Source of the DNA: Lumbricus terrestris
Taxonomy: Eukaryota > Annelida > Clitellata > Crassiclitellata > Lumbricidae
Direction: 5' to 3'
Length of the DNA: 64,000 nucleotides
NCBI GenBank assembly: GCA_949752735.1
Contig: OX457043.1
Span: forward strand, 45,449,753 to 45,513,752
The position numbers and the translations under genes were made by a program. Numbering within the stretch: position 1 is the first letter of the stretch; each line of letters opens with the position of its first letter. This document shows positions 34,112-62,678 of the stretch, one piece after another. A model generated the notes under the pieces. It was not told the DNA's origin. It was given only the letters and a program-made list of their open reading frames with translations, and ran no database searches.

Positions 34112-34297
34112 CACTGTGCTGCATAAGGCTTCGCTGTGGTCACTGGTCACAGTGGTCAGCTTCTTGGTATTTCTTTGTTCCCTTTTTGTAAACGTTTGAA
34201 AGCTATGCATTCTCTTTAAATAATAGGTATAGGTCAGATCTCATGCTTTACCACCTACTTTTGATGGTCGTTTTGCGTATAAATATTATATTCGTTC

Positions 34298-34704
34298 CAA
34301 TGGCGGATACAGGAATTTTCAAAGGGGGGCCAAAATTTTGGTCTTATGAGACAGGAGAAAATTTTTTAGTCATCGACCAAATTTTCCGGAAAAAAATACC
34401 ATTTCATCCTTTTTTTTTAGTCATTGCCCAATTTTCAGGAAAATATACCATTTCATCCGCCGAAAAAACTGATGACCTTTTTTTTTTAGTCATCGACCAA
34501 TTTTTTGGGAAACATCCGCCGCTGAATCGACGGGGGGCCAAGTCCCGTGCGATTTTTTAATAGGGGGCCTCATGTCCTGTTTTTCTCTCCCACTACATTT
34601 ATTTAATGGCTTGTTGAAACCAAATGGGGGGCCCGGGCCACGTCCCATGCAATTTTTAAATGGGGGAGCCATGGCCAGATTGGCACCCCCTGGATCCGCC
34701 CCTG
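34298..34704. mobile_element. hAT-like MITE (CAGGGGCGGAT family), copy 2, 407 bp
   Basis: Ends CAATGGCGGATACAGG and CTGGATCCGCCCCTG, flanked by perfect 8-bp duplication ATTCGTTC (34290-34297, 34705-34712). The interior repeats TTTTTTTAGTCAT three times. Related to the nested copy at 27568-27918. It inserted 186 bp right of the copia element. Confidence 0.92.
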
Positions 34705-34915
34705 ATTCGTTCAATTACTATAATAATATTATCGCAAATTACGAGTTGAAAGTGCACAGTGGTTTGACAAAAATCATTTGAACAAACCTCCAAGTAACTG
34801 AACCTTGACACTCAAGAATCTCTCACTCAGAATAATTGTCCCACGACATCGATCACAACTTAATCATCATAAATATTAAATGGGTGTTATAGCAAATCAT
34901 GATGATATTAATATC

Positions 34916-35000
34916 AACATTGATGATGATGATGATGACGACGACGATGAATGATGATGACGATGATGATGATGATGATGACGACGACGACGATGATAAC
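34916..35000. repeat. (GAT)n/(GAC)n microsatellite
   Basis: GAT and GAC triplets with few interruptions. Confidence 0.9.
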
Positions 35001-35544
35001 TCAAATTGTTCCAGCTGGTGCTTTTGAATATCTGGGCCTATGATCGACACTTCTAGTAAGCTTGCTGCTGGATTATATTTGGGCTTATATATGATCGATG
35101 CTATGACGTGAGACCTCTGGCCTCCTATGATGACGACTCGATTTGAGTGCATCATCATTCTTCGTCGAAAAGATAAACATCTGTCGCCACCTTTCGAACG
35201 TTTGCGTAGACGATCTGATATCCAACGTAGCATCATTATTTTTCCTGCCTCTGTATCCGGCATCATCATCTCTTTCCGCCTCATCTGTTGGCCTGCAGCA
35301 TCATCTCTCTGTTTCATTTGTAGACCTATCTGCCTCTGTATCCAAGAATTTATCACAATTTCCATGACTGTACGTCCTCCTACCTCCTACACCGTCTATT
35401 TGTAAACATCCATCTTCACTCCTGTCTGTCTGTCTGTCTCTGTCTGTCTTTCTGTGTCTGTTTCTCTCTCTTTATGCAGACCTGTACAGCCTTCTCTGTT
35501 TGTCTGTTTGTGTGCCTGTGTCTGCACTCGAGCTGTTTCTAAAC

Positions 35545-35653
35545 ATCATCATCGACGTCATCATCATCCTCATCGTCGTCATCATCATCATTGTCATCAT
35601 CATCATCATCATCATCGTCGTCGTCATCATCCTCATCCTCATTGTCGTCGTCG

Positions 35654-35691
<38 letters not shown>

Positions 35692-35716
35692 GTCATCATC
35701 ATCATCACCATTTTGC
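35545..35716. repeat. (ATC)n/(GTC)n microsatellite
   Basis: ATC triplets mixed with GTC and CTC. The Asp-, Met-, His- and Ile-run frames are artefacts. Confidence 0.92.
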
Positions 35717-36024
35717 TGTTCCCCTTGTCCTTCAGCTTGATTGAAGGAGATGCAACGCTTATAAGTGGTTGAGCGTGATGTGATCATTTCGAATGACCTT
35801 TTCCCATCACTATGCATGGCTAAACTGGTTACTCATCTTCATCATCACCAGTCTCTCACTTAAAAGCAAAGAGGCATAAGCTTATCCGCTCCGGAGTTTC
35901 GATGCTGAGACCCTCTGAATAGTCGTTCTGTGAGTGGCCCTACATAAATCTGTTGACATAATACTTGATAGGATGTTTCAGTAAGTTACGTATATATCAT
36001 GCTGATGTTAGTATGTCATGTATA

Positions 36025-36180
36025 TTCATTCGTTCATTCATTCATTCATTCATTCATTCATTCATTCATTCATTCATTCATTCAATCATTAAATCTTTCA
36101 GTCATTCCTTCATTCATTCATTTATTCAATCATTCATTCATCCATCCATTCATTCATGCATTCATTCATTCATTCATGTT
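36025..36180. repeat. (CATT)n microsatellite
   Basis: Perfect CATT units at 36025-36083, then degenerate to 36180. This is the type of tail that ends LINEs elsewhere in the window. Confidence 0.92.
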
Positions 36181-36529
36181 ATGTATATATTATTTCAGTC
36201 TAAGCAACTTAGTACAATCGAATAAATTCAAATGATAAAGATTCGGCTATTTTAATAACAAGTCGAAAATATACAATTGCCGTGCACCATCAGGGCACTA
36301 CCACCATTCTCACCAGAACAAGATTTAGCCTCTAATGACGAGCTGCACGGGAAATAGTTTGAGTACACGCCCATTATTTAAATGTCAAGCAATAGCATTA
36401 GGTTAGCAGATTTATGAGGCATGATCAATTCCTTCTTTTTTCAAAGGCAAGATCTATTTTACATGAGTACGGTAATTCGCTAGATTTAGATGCGAATGGT
36501 TAACCTACCGGAATTTTCTGTAAAATATT

Positions 36530-36780
36530 TACTTACCAACGACGTTTGCAGTAAAAAATGTCAATTTTGATAAACAATTTCCATTTTGTGCAAATTTTCT
36601 GTAGGCCTATCGATGCACATTTTTCAACTTGGTGCAAATTTTCTATTTTGATACAAATCTTCTGCTCGGGTATCTTTGTTGTACATTTTCTATATTGATC
36701 AGAATTTTCCATTTTGATGGAAATTTTCGATTTGTTGAAATTTTATATATTGATTCAAATTTTCTATTTTATTCAACGCT
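36530..36780. repeat. Degenerate ATTTTCTATTTTGAT minisatellite
   Basis: About ten imperfect 22-28-bp units built on CAAATTTTCTATTTTGAT, downstream of the CFAP52 stop codon. Confidence 0.65.
36768..36773 (-). terminator. Candidate CFAP52 polyadenylation signal
   Basis: AATAAA on the minus strand, about 218 bp past the stop codon at 36991. Only the hexamer supports it. Confidence 0.4.
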
Positions 36781-36990
36781 GGGATTTTTAAAATAATGAC
36801 TGTGCAGAAAATCAAGTGAAATTTTCAAGCGACACGATTCGGTTACTCAGGCAAACAAGAAGAAGGACGTCCAGATAAACATGCAGATAAAACTAAACAT
36901 TGCGACAGAAACACACGTCTGCCCCGCTCTAGTCTCAGTTTCTGAATTCGTTCGTGTTCCTTGTTCTTTAAGCACAGCAGCGAGTGACAT

Positions 36991-53437
<16,447 letters not shown>

Positions 53438-53543
53438 TTCGATTAACGAGTTTTATTATCCGCTAAAAGGTTTGCGAAGAAAAACGACTCTCAGCGGAAA
53501 CACAAATCGGTTGCCAAAGCACCTGCTCGTCGGAAGTTATGCT

Positions 53544-53558
53544 GTTGCCATGGGATAC
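53544..53558 (-). promoter_or_regulatory. RFX X-box-like site upstream of CFAP52
   Basis: Gene-strand GTATCCCATGGCAAC fits GTNRCC, 3-bp spacer, RGYAAC with one mismatch, about 107 bp upstream of the CFAP52 ATG. RFX factors bind X-boxes near the start of many ciliary genes, so the position is fitting. Confidence 0.5.
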
Positions 53559-53559
53559 A

Positions 53560-54029
53560 CACAGCGCCTCTAGCGAATGACAAAGCAGACTTCCGTATGA
53601 TCATTGTGTAGCGCTATAATTTTGTAAGTCATGAATTAATATTCTTCGCAGATCACCAAATAGCCTTTAAGACAATGGTTTTTTCCACCTAGTTCCAGTC
53701 GGACGTAAGCCACACATAATCGTTTGACGGTTTGAGACGTTAAGTTTCAACAGCAGGATCGCGTTTCGCGAAGCGCTGTAGTGTAAGCCTACATATGTAC
53801 GGTACATAATATAGCCTATAGGCCTATTAGCCTATAGATGATTTGTTTCACGCTAATGTTATTGCATTTTAGTAATTTTACTCAACTTGTGATTTAATCT
53901 GTGCGTTTTGTTACCAATTATTACTTCGATGTACCATAATGATATTCTATGTCCTATTGCGCGTTTGCAAGTGGAGTAACAAAGAAAATGCTTACTTTAA
54001 ATATAAAGCAATCGTCATCGGTCCCACAA

Positions 54030-54068
<39 letters not shown>

Positions 54069-54490
54069 ATATGACAACCAACGACGCCATATAGGCCTAG
54101 AGCAATCGTCATCGTTCCCTACTCTCCAAGGACGACCATCTTCTGACCTCTCGTGATCTCGACACGCGGCCGCCTGGCGTCGAGATTAAAAATTAATGCT
54201 TCTACGACCGACTGACCCAGTCACGTGACACCAACCAACCGGATGAGCGGCCATTGTCACGTGACTTAACGAGAATTCACGCTATGACATTTGACACTAA
54301 AACAGACGGACGTATACGTTACTATAAGTTATACTGTGGCCGTGGAATTGCCAGACTTTTTCGCAGGTGGTTTTGTCGATGATGAAGATGGTACGGAAAA
54401 ATAATAAATTATTATTATTAAAACTGATGGGATGGGCAAAACTACAAAAACATCGAATCTACACCATTCCTAACGTAGGGGTCTTGGCCT
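53560..54490. other. Intergenic, no gene recognised
   Basis: Holds a short (AT)n run at 54029-54062 and CpG-containing sequence near 54130-54260 with repeated GTCACGTGAC palindromes. No coding exon was recognised. Confidence 0.4.
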
Positions 54491-54550
54491 CTTGACTTCC
54501 ATGAGTCTGCCTAAGACCATGCAAGCACTCCACCGTTACAGACTTTTTGT

Positions 54551-54769
54551 ATGTGCACTTGTTATAGCGCCCCTTCAAGCTCTCGCTACTCAGAGGCGCT
54601 CCCGACTGCAGAGCGGACACTGCAGCGGAGTTTCACGCCGAAGCGCTGAGCAATTACGAGTGAAGGACTTGCCCAAGGTCCCTACGCGGAGACGTGAGGT
54701 GGATTCGAACCTCAAACCTTCCGGCTTCAAGGCAACGACGCCACCACTACCGGTACACCACCGCGCTCA
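54551..54769 (-). mobile_element. tRNA-derived SINE, copy 3 (complete)
   Basis: On the minus strand: A-box-like TGGTGTACCGG (54760-54750), perfect B box GGTTCGAATCC (54711-54701), then a body with CTTGGGCAAGTCCTTCACTC. The 3' tail GGGAGCGCCTCTGAGTAG ... CTTGAAGGGGCGCTATAAC matches the end of the LINE at 5.9-6.0 kb. This suggests the SINE borrows that LINE's machinery. Confidence 0.9.
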
Positions 54770-54799
54770 ACCACCACGGCATCATGGCAAAGATCGAGT

Positions 54800-56430
54800 T
54801 CCTTAATAATGCTAGGCCTATATGGATGCCATCACCATACTGTTAGGCTACAAGTTTGGACCCAAAGAGAGTATTCGTGACAAAAGACAGTAACGTCTTT
54901 CCGACACTTTATTCTCAATCTCCTAATCAACCAAACAAGACGCGAACATCCATCAGTGAGATTGGCGAAACTTTTCTTCCGACCACGGTGTGGGGTCAAA
55001 TCAGGACCGTGTGAAATGAGTTCCGGAAAAAAATTTGCAAGTGCAACTGCCTTAGATTTCTATGATTGTATCGCCGAGATTACACTGAATACACTCACTA
55101 GACGAACTTTCTGCGGAACCATATTATTATTATCCATATAGCAAGTCGATATGATATAAAATTAAATAATTATGTGGCCAGTAAAAGAAATTTTAATCAG
55201 TATGCAAAACAATGACCAGAAATCGTGGAGTTACCAGTGACGACATTACGTATAGATCAAAGCGGCGACGTCTAGAGACTGCGGTTCACGACAACGCCAC
55301 CGTCAAGCAGTCACTCTTTGGTGGTGGAGAGTGCACGCCCTGGCAATCCATTGAAATAATATCCATTGAATGTTTTGCTCACGTGACCAGGGACGAGAAG
55401 ACTTGGTTCGAGAAATACAATAGGGCCTACTATTGGCGGTTAGAGTGCAGTGAAATAAATTCCCGCAATCTGATTTCAAAGCGAAAACCTAGGAATCCAG
55501 TGCACTTCGAATAAGATAACATGAAATTGAGCACCTTTTTGGATTGAACCTACATGTTTGGTTCGATGCACCAGCATGGGTCTTAAGTAAGTGAATAAAA
55601 CTGAAATGATCCGAAACAGCGATCGCTGAACACACGAAACGGTCGAAACCTCTTTTCCCCAATGGGGAATTGAAGGGGAATGAGGGGGAGGTGGGCGGGC
55701 GATTCCATTTGTTTAAAAATGAAGTTTCGATGTCTCATATTTTTACTCTTCGTTGCACTCATGTTGTGATCTGATTTAAATAACTGCATTGCATACGGCT
55801 GCACAGTGTACAAGTGTGTAGGCTGTAGACTCTGTAGAAACTGCTCTGACTGTTTGGTTGAGATTGTTTCTTGCTTCCCATTAATCACAAATAAGCACAT
55901 TCATTTTTCATGTTGCTGTTAAGACAAAATACAAAATAGGATGCTTATTACTTAAACTTCTTCTCGTTATAGTTTCCGCCGGAACCGTTTCCTTACGGAG
56001 TCGATCTGGCTCCAGAACTTCTGCGCGACGCCAGTTGGACGCTCTATAAATCCGCCAAGGGTCGACTTGAAACAGACAATAGCCTGACCGGAGACAATAA
56101 GCAGATGTACAACCTGTGGGGGTGGGGTGGGTGGGGTTGGGATGAGCTGCAAATCAAAGAAGCCAAACCAGCGAACACTCATCCAGTTAATTGGGTTAGA
56201 AGACGAATCTTCGGAATTGCATTTACGTGTGGTCGTTTCCAGTCTTCCATTGAGAAGAAGCCCTCCATGGCCGGCAGACAATTCGGAGAAATCCTCCTGC
56301 CCCTCTCCAATTCTCTCATAGAAACCCCGTAGCCCCTCCTCGCCAATCCTCTTCCGAACCGAAGAGATTTCTTTCTATGCGTGCAGCATTTTACGTATTC
56401 TTTACAGGATCGTCATAAACTAAGACGCTG
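54800..56430. other. No gene recognised
   Basis: Unique-looking sequence with short open frames (for example 55212-55514 plus) that match no family known to me and show no clear splice context. Confidence 0.4.
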
Positions 56431-56434
56431 GGTG

Positions 56435-56735
56435 GGTGGATGGAAAGCGGGCGGAGAGAAGGGTGGATGGATGAACGGACGGATGGGATGAGTTGGTGGA
56501 TGGATGCATGGATGGAGAAGGGATAGATGGAAGGATGGACGAATGGATGTTTAGGTGGGTGGATGGATGGATGTATGTATGAATAGATGGATGATAGATG
56601 GATGATAGATGGATGGATGATGGATAGATGGGACGAATTGGTGGATAGATGTTTGGGTAGGTGGCTGGATGGATGCTTGGATGGATGGGGGATAGATGTT
56701 TCAATGAATGGCTGACTTACTTGCTGGATGGATGA
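56435..56735. repeat. GGAT-rich degenerate microsatellite
   Basis: Imperfect GGAT, GATA and GGTG tetranucleotide words. Confidence 0.88.
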
Positions 56736-56994
56736 GTTGGTCGGTGAATGGATGACTTGAAGGATGGTTGAGAGAATGGCTGCCTGGTTACAGATTAACA
56801 GATATGCTGACTTCCCTGGCTGGATGGGTGGCTGATCAGGGACGCTGGCCGGAGAGTAGGTAGCCTATATCCCTAACGGGTCGGAATTATTTCGTTTTAA
56901 GTGGGATGTATTCTGGTACGGTAGGCTACTCGGTTATATATCTACTCCTCCGTTTCTTAATCCTAGGGAAATGTCTTTGTCTTGTCCTTATCTG

Positions 56995-57500
56995 CCCTTC
57001 ACACTATTCCTATTTCTCTGTCTCTTTCTGTCTCTCCCTCTGGTCTTGTCCCCCAATCTCTCTTCAACGCTTTGTCTGTATAATTATGCCCTCTGCCTGT
57101 CGCTCTGTCTGTCTATCTGTCTGTCTGTCCTGTCTGTCTATCTGTGTCTGTCTCTGTCCATTTTTCAATCTCTGATCTTTCTCTAACTGCCTTCCTCCAT
57201 CTTGCCTTGCCTACCTGTCTCTGTCTCTGTGTCTCTGTGTCTCTGTTTCTTTCTGCGTCTTTCTGTCTCTCCGTTTATTTGCTCTGTCAGTCTTGCGTTA
57301 TCTTCGGCTCGATATCTCTCTGCCTCATTTCACTCATTGTATGTCTGTTTATCCGTCTGTCTGTCTCTCTGTATCTCTCTGTGTCTCTCTCTGTATATAT
57401 GTATGTCCGTCTCTGTCGTTCTGTCTCTGTTTGTCGTTCTGTCTCTGTCTAGCTCTCTTCTTCTCTGTCTCTCTCGCTTTCTCTCCAGATGTATGTCTAT
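56995..57500. repeat. CTGT/CTCT-rich pyrimidine tract
   Basis: Degenerate CTGTCTCTGTCTGT sequence. The Ser/Leu/Cys/Val frames here are low-complexity artefacts. Confidence 0.85.
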
Positions 57501-57784
57501 CTACTGCAATGTCTCTCGCCCGCATTCTTCCTCCTTCTTTGTCTCTTTTAGTCGATCGATAAGAACCCAGTGGTGCAATCAATCGTCCAGTCGCAAATGG
57601 CCCCTGCATTTCCCAAAGGCCACAATATGTCCGCTCTGCAGTGGGCACCACTGTGGCCTGATAAGCATCAGCTGTCTAGCACAATAAAAGCGCAGCGTGA
57701 GCGCTCGTGTCTAGACATTACATGGCGCCTTTTCAAAACCTCTCAAGCATTCTTCGCCATGTTATGTATATCCCGCAATGTATT

Positions 57785-57868
57785 CTGCCCTGAAAAGCCA
57801 AAACACAGTAACTGCCTTACCATAAGAGTCATAGTTAGTAGTTACTGTGTTTTGGCTTTTCAGGGCAG
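57785..57868. repeat. Perfect 29-bp inverted repeat (hairpin), 26-nt loop
   Basis: Left arm 57785-57813 (CTGCCCTGAAAAGCC...) is the exact reverse complement of 57840-57868. An RNA or single strand would form an 84-nt hairpin with a fully paired stem. It could be a MITE core, a recent fold-back duplication or a small-RNA precursor. Confidence 0.9.
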
Positions 57869-57944
57869 TATTATCCGGAACCATTGGATTGCAACCAGGG
57901 CACTATAGCGCACATGTTTGTGCTAATGTATGAATGAATGAATG

Positions 57945-58181
57945 GATGGATGAGTCAGTGAGTTGGTGAGTCAGTCAGTCATTCGTTCAGTCAGTCAGTC
58001 AGTCGGTCGGGCAATCAGTCAGTCAGTCAGTCAGTCAGTCAGTCAGTCAGTCAGTCAGTCAGTCAGTCAGTCAGTCAGTCAGTCAGTCAGTCAGTCAGTC
58101 AGTCAGTCAGTCGGTCAGTAAGTCGGTCGGTCGGTCAGTCAGTCAGTCAGTCAGTAAGTCATTCACTCATTCATTCATTCA

Positions 58182-58213
<32 letters not shown>

Positions 58214-58405
58214 TTCATTCAGTCAGTCAGTCAGTCATTTAGTAAGTCAGTCAGTCAGTCAGTCAGTAAGTCATTCATTCATTCAGTCAGTCGGTCAGTC
58301 AGTCGGTCGGTCGGTCGGTCGGTCGGTCGGTCGGTCGGTCGGTCGGTCGGTCGGTCGGTCGGTCAGTCAGTCAGTAAGTAAGTCATTCATTCATTCAGTC
58401 AGTTA
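57945..58405. repeat. (AGTC)n/(GGTC)n microsatellite
   Basis: About 450 bp of CAGT units with a pure GGTC block near 58302-58360 and short CATT interruptions. Confidence 0.95.
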
Positions 58406-58409
58406 ATGA

Positions 58410-59740
58410 ATTGATTGATCATTGTAAACGAGCGAAATCTTGGGCAACCTGATGACGGCTATAATAGTCGGATCAGATTGGACACAGAATAAGGTCAGAC
58501 CAGTTGGCCTTCATTTGAACAATATTTCATTATAGGCTACAATTAGGCCTAACAACAGGTAGTAGGCCTATTGTCAGAGCAACAATAAAAATTATAATAA
58601 TTTTTTACTCCTGATGGTTCTGAATGAATGGAGGAATGGACGGATGTGGGTGGATTGAATGTTCGCGAGGTTGAATCGAGTGATATTATAGGCTAGACTT
58701 CGTCGTGGACTGTAGGCTATTAGGCCTATACTTTGTAATTTCTTGTGAGTGTGAGGCGAACTGAAATATCCTCCAGAATTCTTCTCGTCACAATGACATC
58801 AAAAGTCTAATCCACCAATCGACAGGAAATCAACGCTGCTCATCTGTGTATAATATTGTATATATAAGACTACACAGATTCAAATCGAATCAAAATCAAA
58901 TCAAAACTTCATTTGGCAACCATAATGCGAACCATGCAGCCAGCGGCGCCCGCAGGCGTAGGCCTACGCACTTTCGGAGAAGAATTTTATCGGAAAAAGG
59001 CAAAAAAGCATCAATCAACTCAACAAATTGGCTGGAAGTAGAGACTTGGCATAGTTGTTAAGTATACCCCAATCACAAAAATAGGGCCTACCAAAAGTCC
59101 CATAATTCAGTGCTGTGCTCGAGCCGCCATCTTGGAAAATGTCGGCCTAAATTCGGGTTTCCGCCAATAATTCAAGAACCGTTAGAAATTATTAGCTGCT
59201 GATTGTGCTGAAGTTGATGCTAGGGTAGTTCGTGATGTGGTGCAACATGTCAATCGCGTCCTGATTAGCCTTGATCCACATCTACTACTGTATAAGAAAA
59301 AAAACTCACTCACGCCCTATACAGCAATCACAGCATCCATTCGTTCTGCCAGGACTGGACGTTAAAAACTTTATTCCGAGAGTCTCATTTGCTGACCATC
59401 AATGACAAGCAGTTCTGTTTACGTTAGTTTTATTTGTTTATAATGTGCATCGACATGAAACTAGGTGCGGTGGGTCCAATTTTTGAAATGAACGAATTAG
59501 ACTACAGGCAGTAGGCTAGCGGCCCTAGGGGGTTTGCCCAAAAAGGTCATCCATTTTTGTTCCCATGTAAAAATGAAAATTTCCTTGCTCAGCCCCCCTA
59601 AACTTGAAAAGCATAAGCAGTAGATTTCGGTCGAATGACTAAAAAAAGGTCGTCAGAAATTTTGGCGGCTGGAAATGGGAATTTTCCGCGGAAGTTCAGC
59701 CCCCCAGACTGAAACACTGACTATAGGCCAGAGTCCTTGA
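58410..59740. other. No gene recognised
   Basis: Mixed sequence. 59510-59720 contains GACTAAAAAAAGGTCGTCAG-type words shared with the hAT MITEs and is probably a decayed copy. Confidence 0.4.
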
Positions 59741-59747
59741 CTATAAT

Positions 59748-60588
59748 CAGTGTTGCCACCAAGGTTTCTGAAATAAACCCAGATTTTCTTCCAAAAACCC
59801 CCAGAAAAACCCAGACTATTCATATAAGCTATTTTAGACCCTCTTTGTTCAAATTAAGTTGGTTTTTAGCTTATTCGCATGAGGATTAACACAATTTTCG
59901 TAAAAAGAGTCGAATAAAATGTAATTACAACTTTAAAAGTATCAATTGTCATTTGTCAAAGTTGTCAGAGACTCGGGATCCATACTGACAATAAACTCAA
60001 TCGATATATTCGTGTGCGCATGCGCAGCGGGTCGAGTCTACCAGAATTTTAGCCTAAGCACATAACACACGTGGCTTAAGCTAACAAAGTTTTAAAGTTG
60101 TCCGAGGTTTCCAGCCAAATTTTCTTAATACACCAACAATCCAACGTTTTAAACACCTAGTCTAGAACATTAATACTCTGCAACAACTTGACTATTATAC
60201 CACTATAGGATTGACCTGACCTACAGTGTATAACAGTTACTGTATAGGCCTATGCATTTTATTGAGGCTTTACAAGGAAAAAGACGAGTGACCTGACCTA
60301 TTTGGAAATGTCAAAATGGTTTATTTCTGTGCAGAACTATTCTTCAAGTTATAAATTATTTGTGAATTGACAACATGAGATCTTGATTGTGGAGTTTAAA
60401 ATTAAAATTAGTGGAAAAATTATGTATCACAACCATTTTACATTGAATTTCACAGAATATTCATGTGTTGTAAGTAAAAAATGTCAACTCACCAAAATAA
60501 ACCCAGATCTTGCCCCAAAAAACCAGAAACCCAGACGAAGGCCAAAAAACCCAGATCTAGTGGAAAAAACCCAGCTGTGGCATCACTG
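59748..60588. mobile_element. hAT-like element (CAGTGTTGCCAC family), 841 bp
   Basis: Ends CAGTGTTGCCACC and CTGTGGCATCACTG are inverted. Perfect 8-bp duplication ACTATAAT (59740-59747, 60589-60596). Subterminal AAACCCAGA words repeat at both ends. No transposase frame was seen. Confidence 0.9.
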
Positions 60589-60639
60589 ACTATAATTGAC
60601 TTACATAATACATTACTAAAGCTATAATGGCACAGTTTC

Positions 60640-60860
60640 ACACTCATTCATTCATTCATTCATTTCAAGAATTTATATAGCGCATCTTCAAGAAATCCAC
60701 TCAGAAGCGCTCCCAATCCAACCACGGTGAAACAAAAAAGTTTTAAGGAGCTTGTAGAAGACTGAAGAGTCAACCCTTGGTAGCAGGCGCACCTGCAACG
60801 GGAGACTATTCCAGACACAGGATTGGTAGATCTAAAGACGCGTATTTTGTTAATGACTTT
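60640..60860 (-). mobile_element. LINE 3'-end fragment with CATT tail
   Basis: CATTCATTCATTCATTTCAA then ATATAGCGCATCTTCAAG and CTCAGAAGCGCTCCCAATCC is the inverted 3' end of the 5-6 kb LINE family. Confidence 0.75.
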
Positions 60861-61009
60861 ATAATTATTATTACGAATAATATACGAACGAACAAAATGA
60901 CTTTAGATCATTTTATTTATTGCGTCATTGTATTCCCTAGATGATTTTTATTCTGTGAAATGACATCTAGTGCGTTGTAGGGCAAACTGGGTTATAGTCT
61001 CTGATATGA

Positions 61010-61352
61010 CAGAGTTTCTTATCAGGCGCGATGCGATTTATACGTTGGACGAAGCGAACGAATGGGGCTCATGTCATCGGCGCGGAAAGATCGCGTGTCT
61101 GCAGGCGCATGCGCGCTGGCGAGAGATCCGCGGCGGAAGCCAGATGCATTTTGGGATCTGACGCAGACAGGAAGCGTGAGAGACCTGCGATCGGGACGTT
61201 AACCCGCTTCCGGTGACGTTGCGTCGTGGAAAACGTGTTCAGCACAGATGACGTAGTTTGTTTCAAGGATCCTTCGGCGTCGTCGACGTACGCTGGTGAC
61301 ACCTGGTGACTGACGGCAAACGAAGGAAAAACAAGAAGAAGACGAGGCAGCT
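61010..61352 (+). promoter_or_regulatory. CpG-dense region, possible promoter / 5' exon of the Kv2-like gene
   Basis: CpG-rich sequence upstream of the Kv exon. A donor-like GCT|GTGAGT follows 61352. A non-coding first exon ending there would splice to the acceptor before 62673. Inference only. Confidence 0.35.
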
Positions 61353-62067
61353 GTGAGTTTAATAAATTTGGACGACTTGAGTCAGTTCCTAAATCTGTCC
61401 CCTTACTCTGGTTTATCACGGTCTGTGGGGGGTCTGTGTGGGGTGGGGGTAGCGGGGGGCCGAATTAGTATCTTATGGATGACCGCCGTCCGCCGATCGA
61501 GGCCTAGCAGGGGCGGAGTTTTGGGAAAGGGGATGTGCCCCACTCCCACCATGAATTTGTTTGCATTTCCACATTGTGATGGTAGAATTTTAAACTGTCT
61601 TCTTATTTCTTATATAAATTACTCTGTTATTTCAGTGCTAATGAGAGTGGTTTCAGATTTAAGTCAATATGTTAATAATTACATTAATAATTTCTTTATT
61701 CACCAAATGCAACAGCTGAGTTCTGCTACTGCCCCGGTGCAGTGTTGAGATTATTTTCGTGATGAGTAAGTTCGTCTTGGCATTGCACTGAAAGGTCAGA
61801 GCAGCATTCATCTGTTAAGCTTCAGTTTGAGTCTTGTTTGAGTTTGATTGCACAAGTGCACGCAATACTAGGAAACCAGACATTCGTTTACATTAATATA
61901 GACACTACAAAATTTGCTCTATTTTCAAGAAATGTAATAGGGTAAACCCATTTCTTTTACATATAAACACTTCAATAGTAAGTGGGCTTCCAAAAAGTTT
62001 GAAGTTGAAGCAGAATGTATAGGCTGCTGACATTTGCTTGTAAATCCGACGAATTTTAAGTACTAGT

Positions 62068-62255
62068 GTGGATGGATGGATGGATGGATGGATGGATGGA
62101 TGTATTTATGCATGTATGCGAGTGTATGTATGCGCGCATGTATGTATTTATGTACTATATGTATGGACGGACGGACGGACGGACGGACGGACGGACGGAC
62201 GGACGGACGGACGGACGGACGGACGGATGGATGGATGGATGGATGGATGGACTGA
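62068..62255. repeat. (GGAT)n/(GGAC)n microsatellite
   Basis: GGAT blocks flanking a pure GGAC core of about 60 bp (62164-62225). Confidence 0.95.
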
Positions 62256-62678
62256 TTGATTAATGGATGAATGGCTGAATGGTTGAGAAGTTTGGAGGCA
62301 GTTGCTCGATAAATCGATGAATGAATGATAGGAGTATTGATTTAATTGATTGGTTGATTGTTTGATTGATTGATCGATAGCATTTTTAGTGATTTATGCT
62401 ATTTATTTTTATTTATTCAATTATTTTATATATTATGTATTGACGCCCATCATGTCTATTATCAAGTTTTTAAATTATTTAAGTCGTTACATTTCTCTTT
62501 TTCTCTATAATAATTTTTGTGTCTATTTTGCTCATTTAATCAAGCAATCAACTGATACAATCCTGCATTTAGTAATCCTTCCAATTTTTTGCTAAGAATT
62601 ATATTGCACATAAATTATTAAACATGAGTGCCCGTGTTGTTTACAAAATTTATTGAATTTATTAAAATGCAGGGAGTG

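Noticed and set aside
55212..55514. 100-codon plus-strand frame
   Set aside because: Composition is not repetitive, but no family, splice context or promoter was recognised; length is within chance expectation.
56906..57687. Leu/Ser/Cys-rich plus frames resembling membrane proteins
   Set aside because: They arise from CTGT/CTCT repeats and lack any conserved motif.
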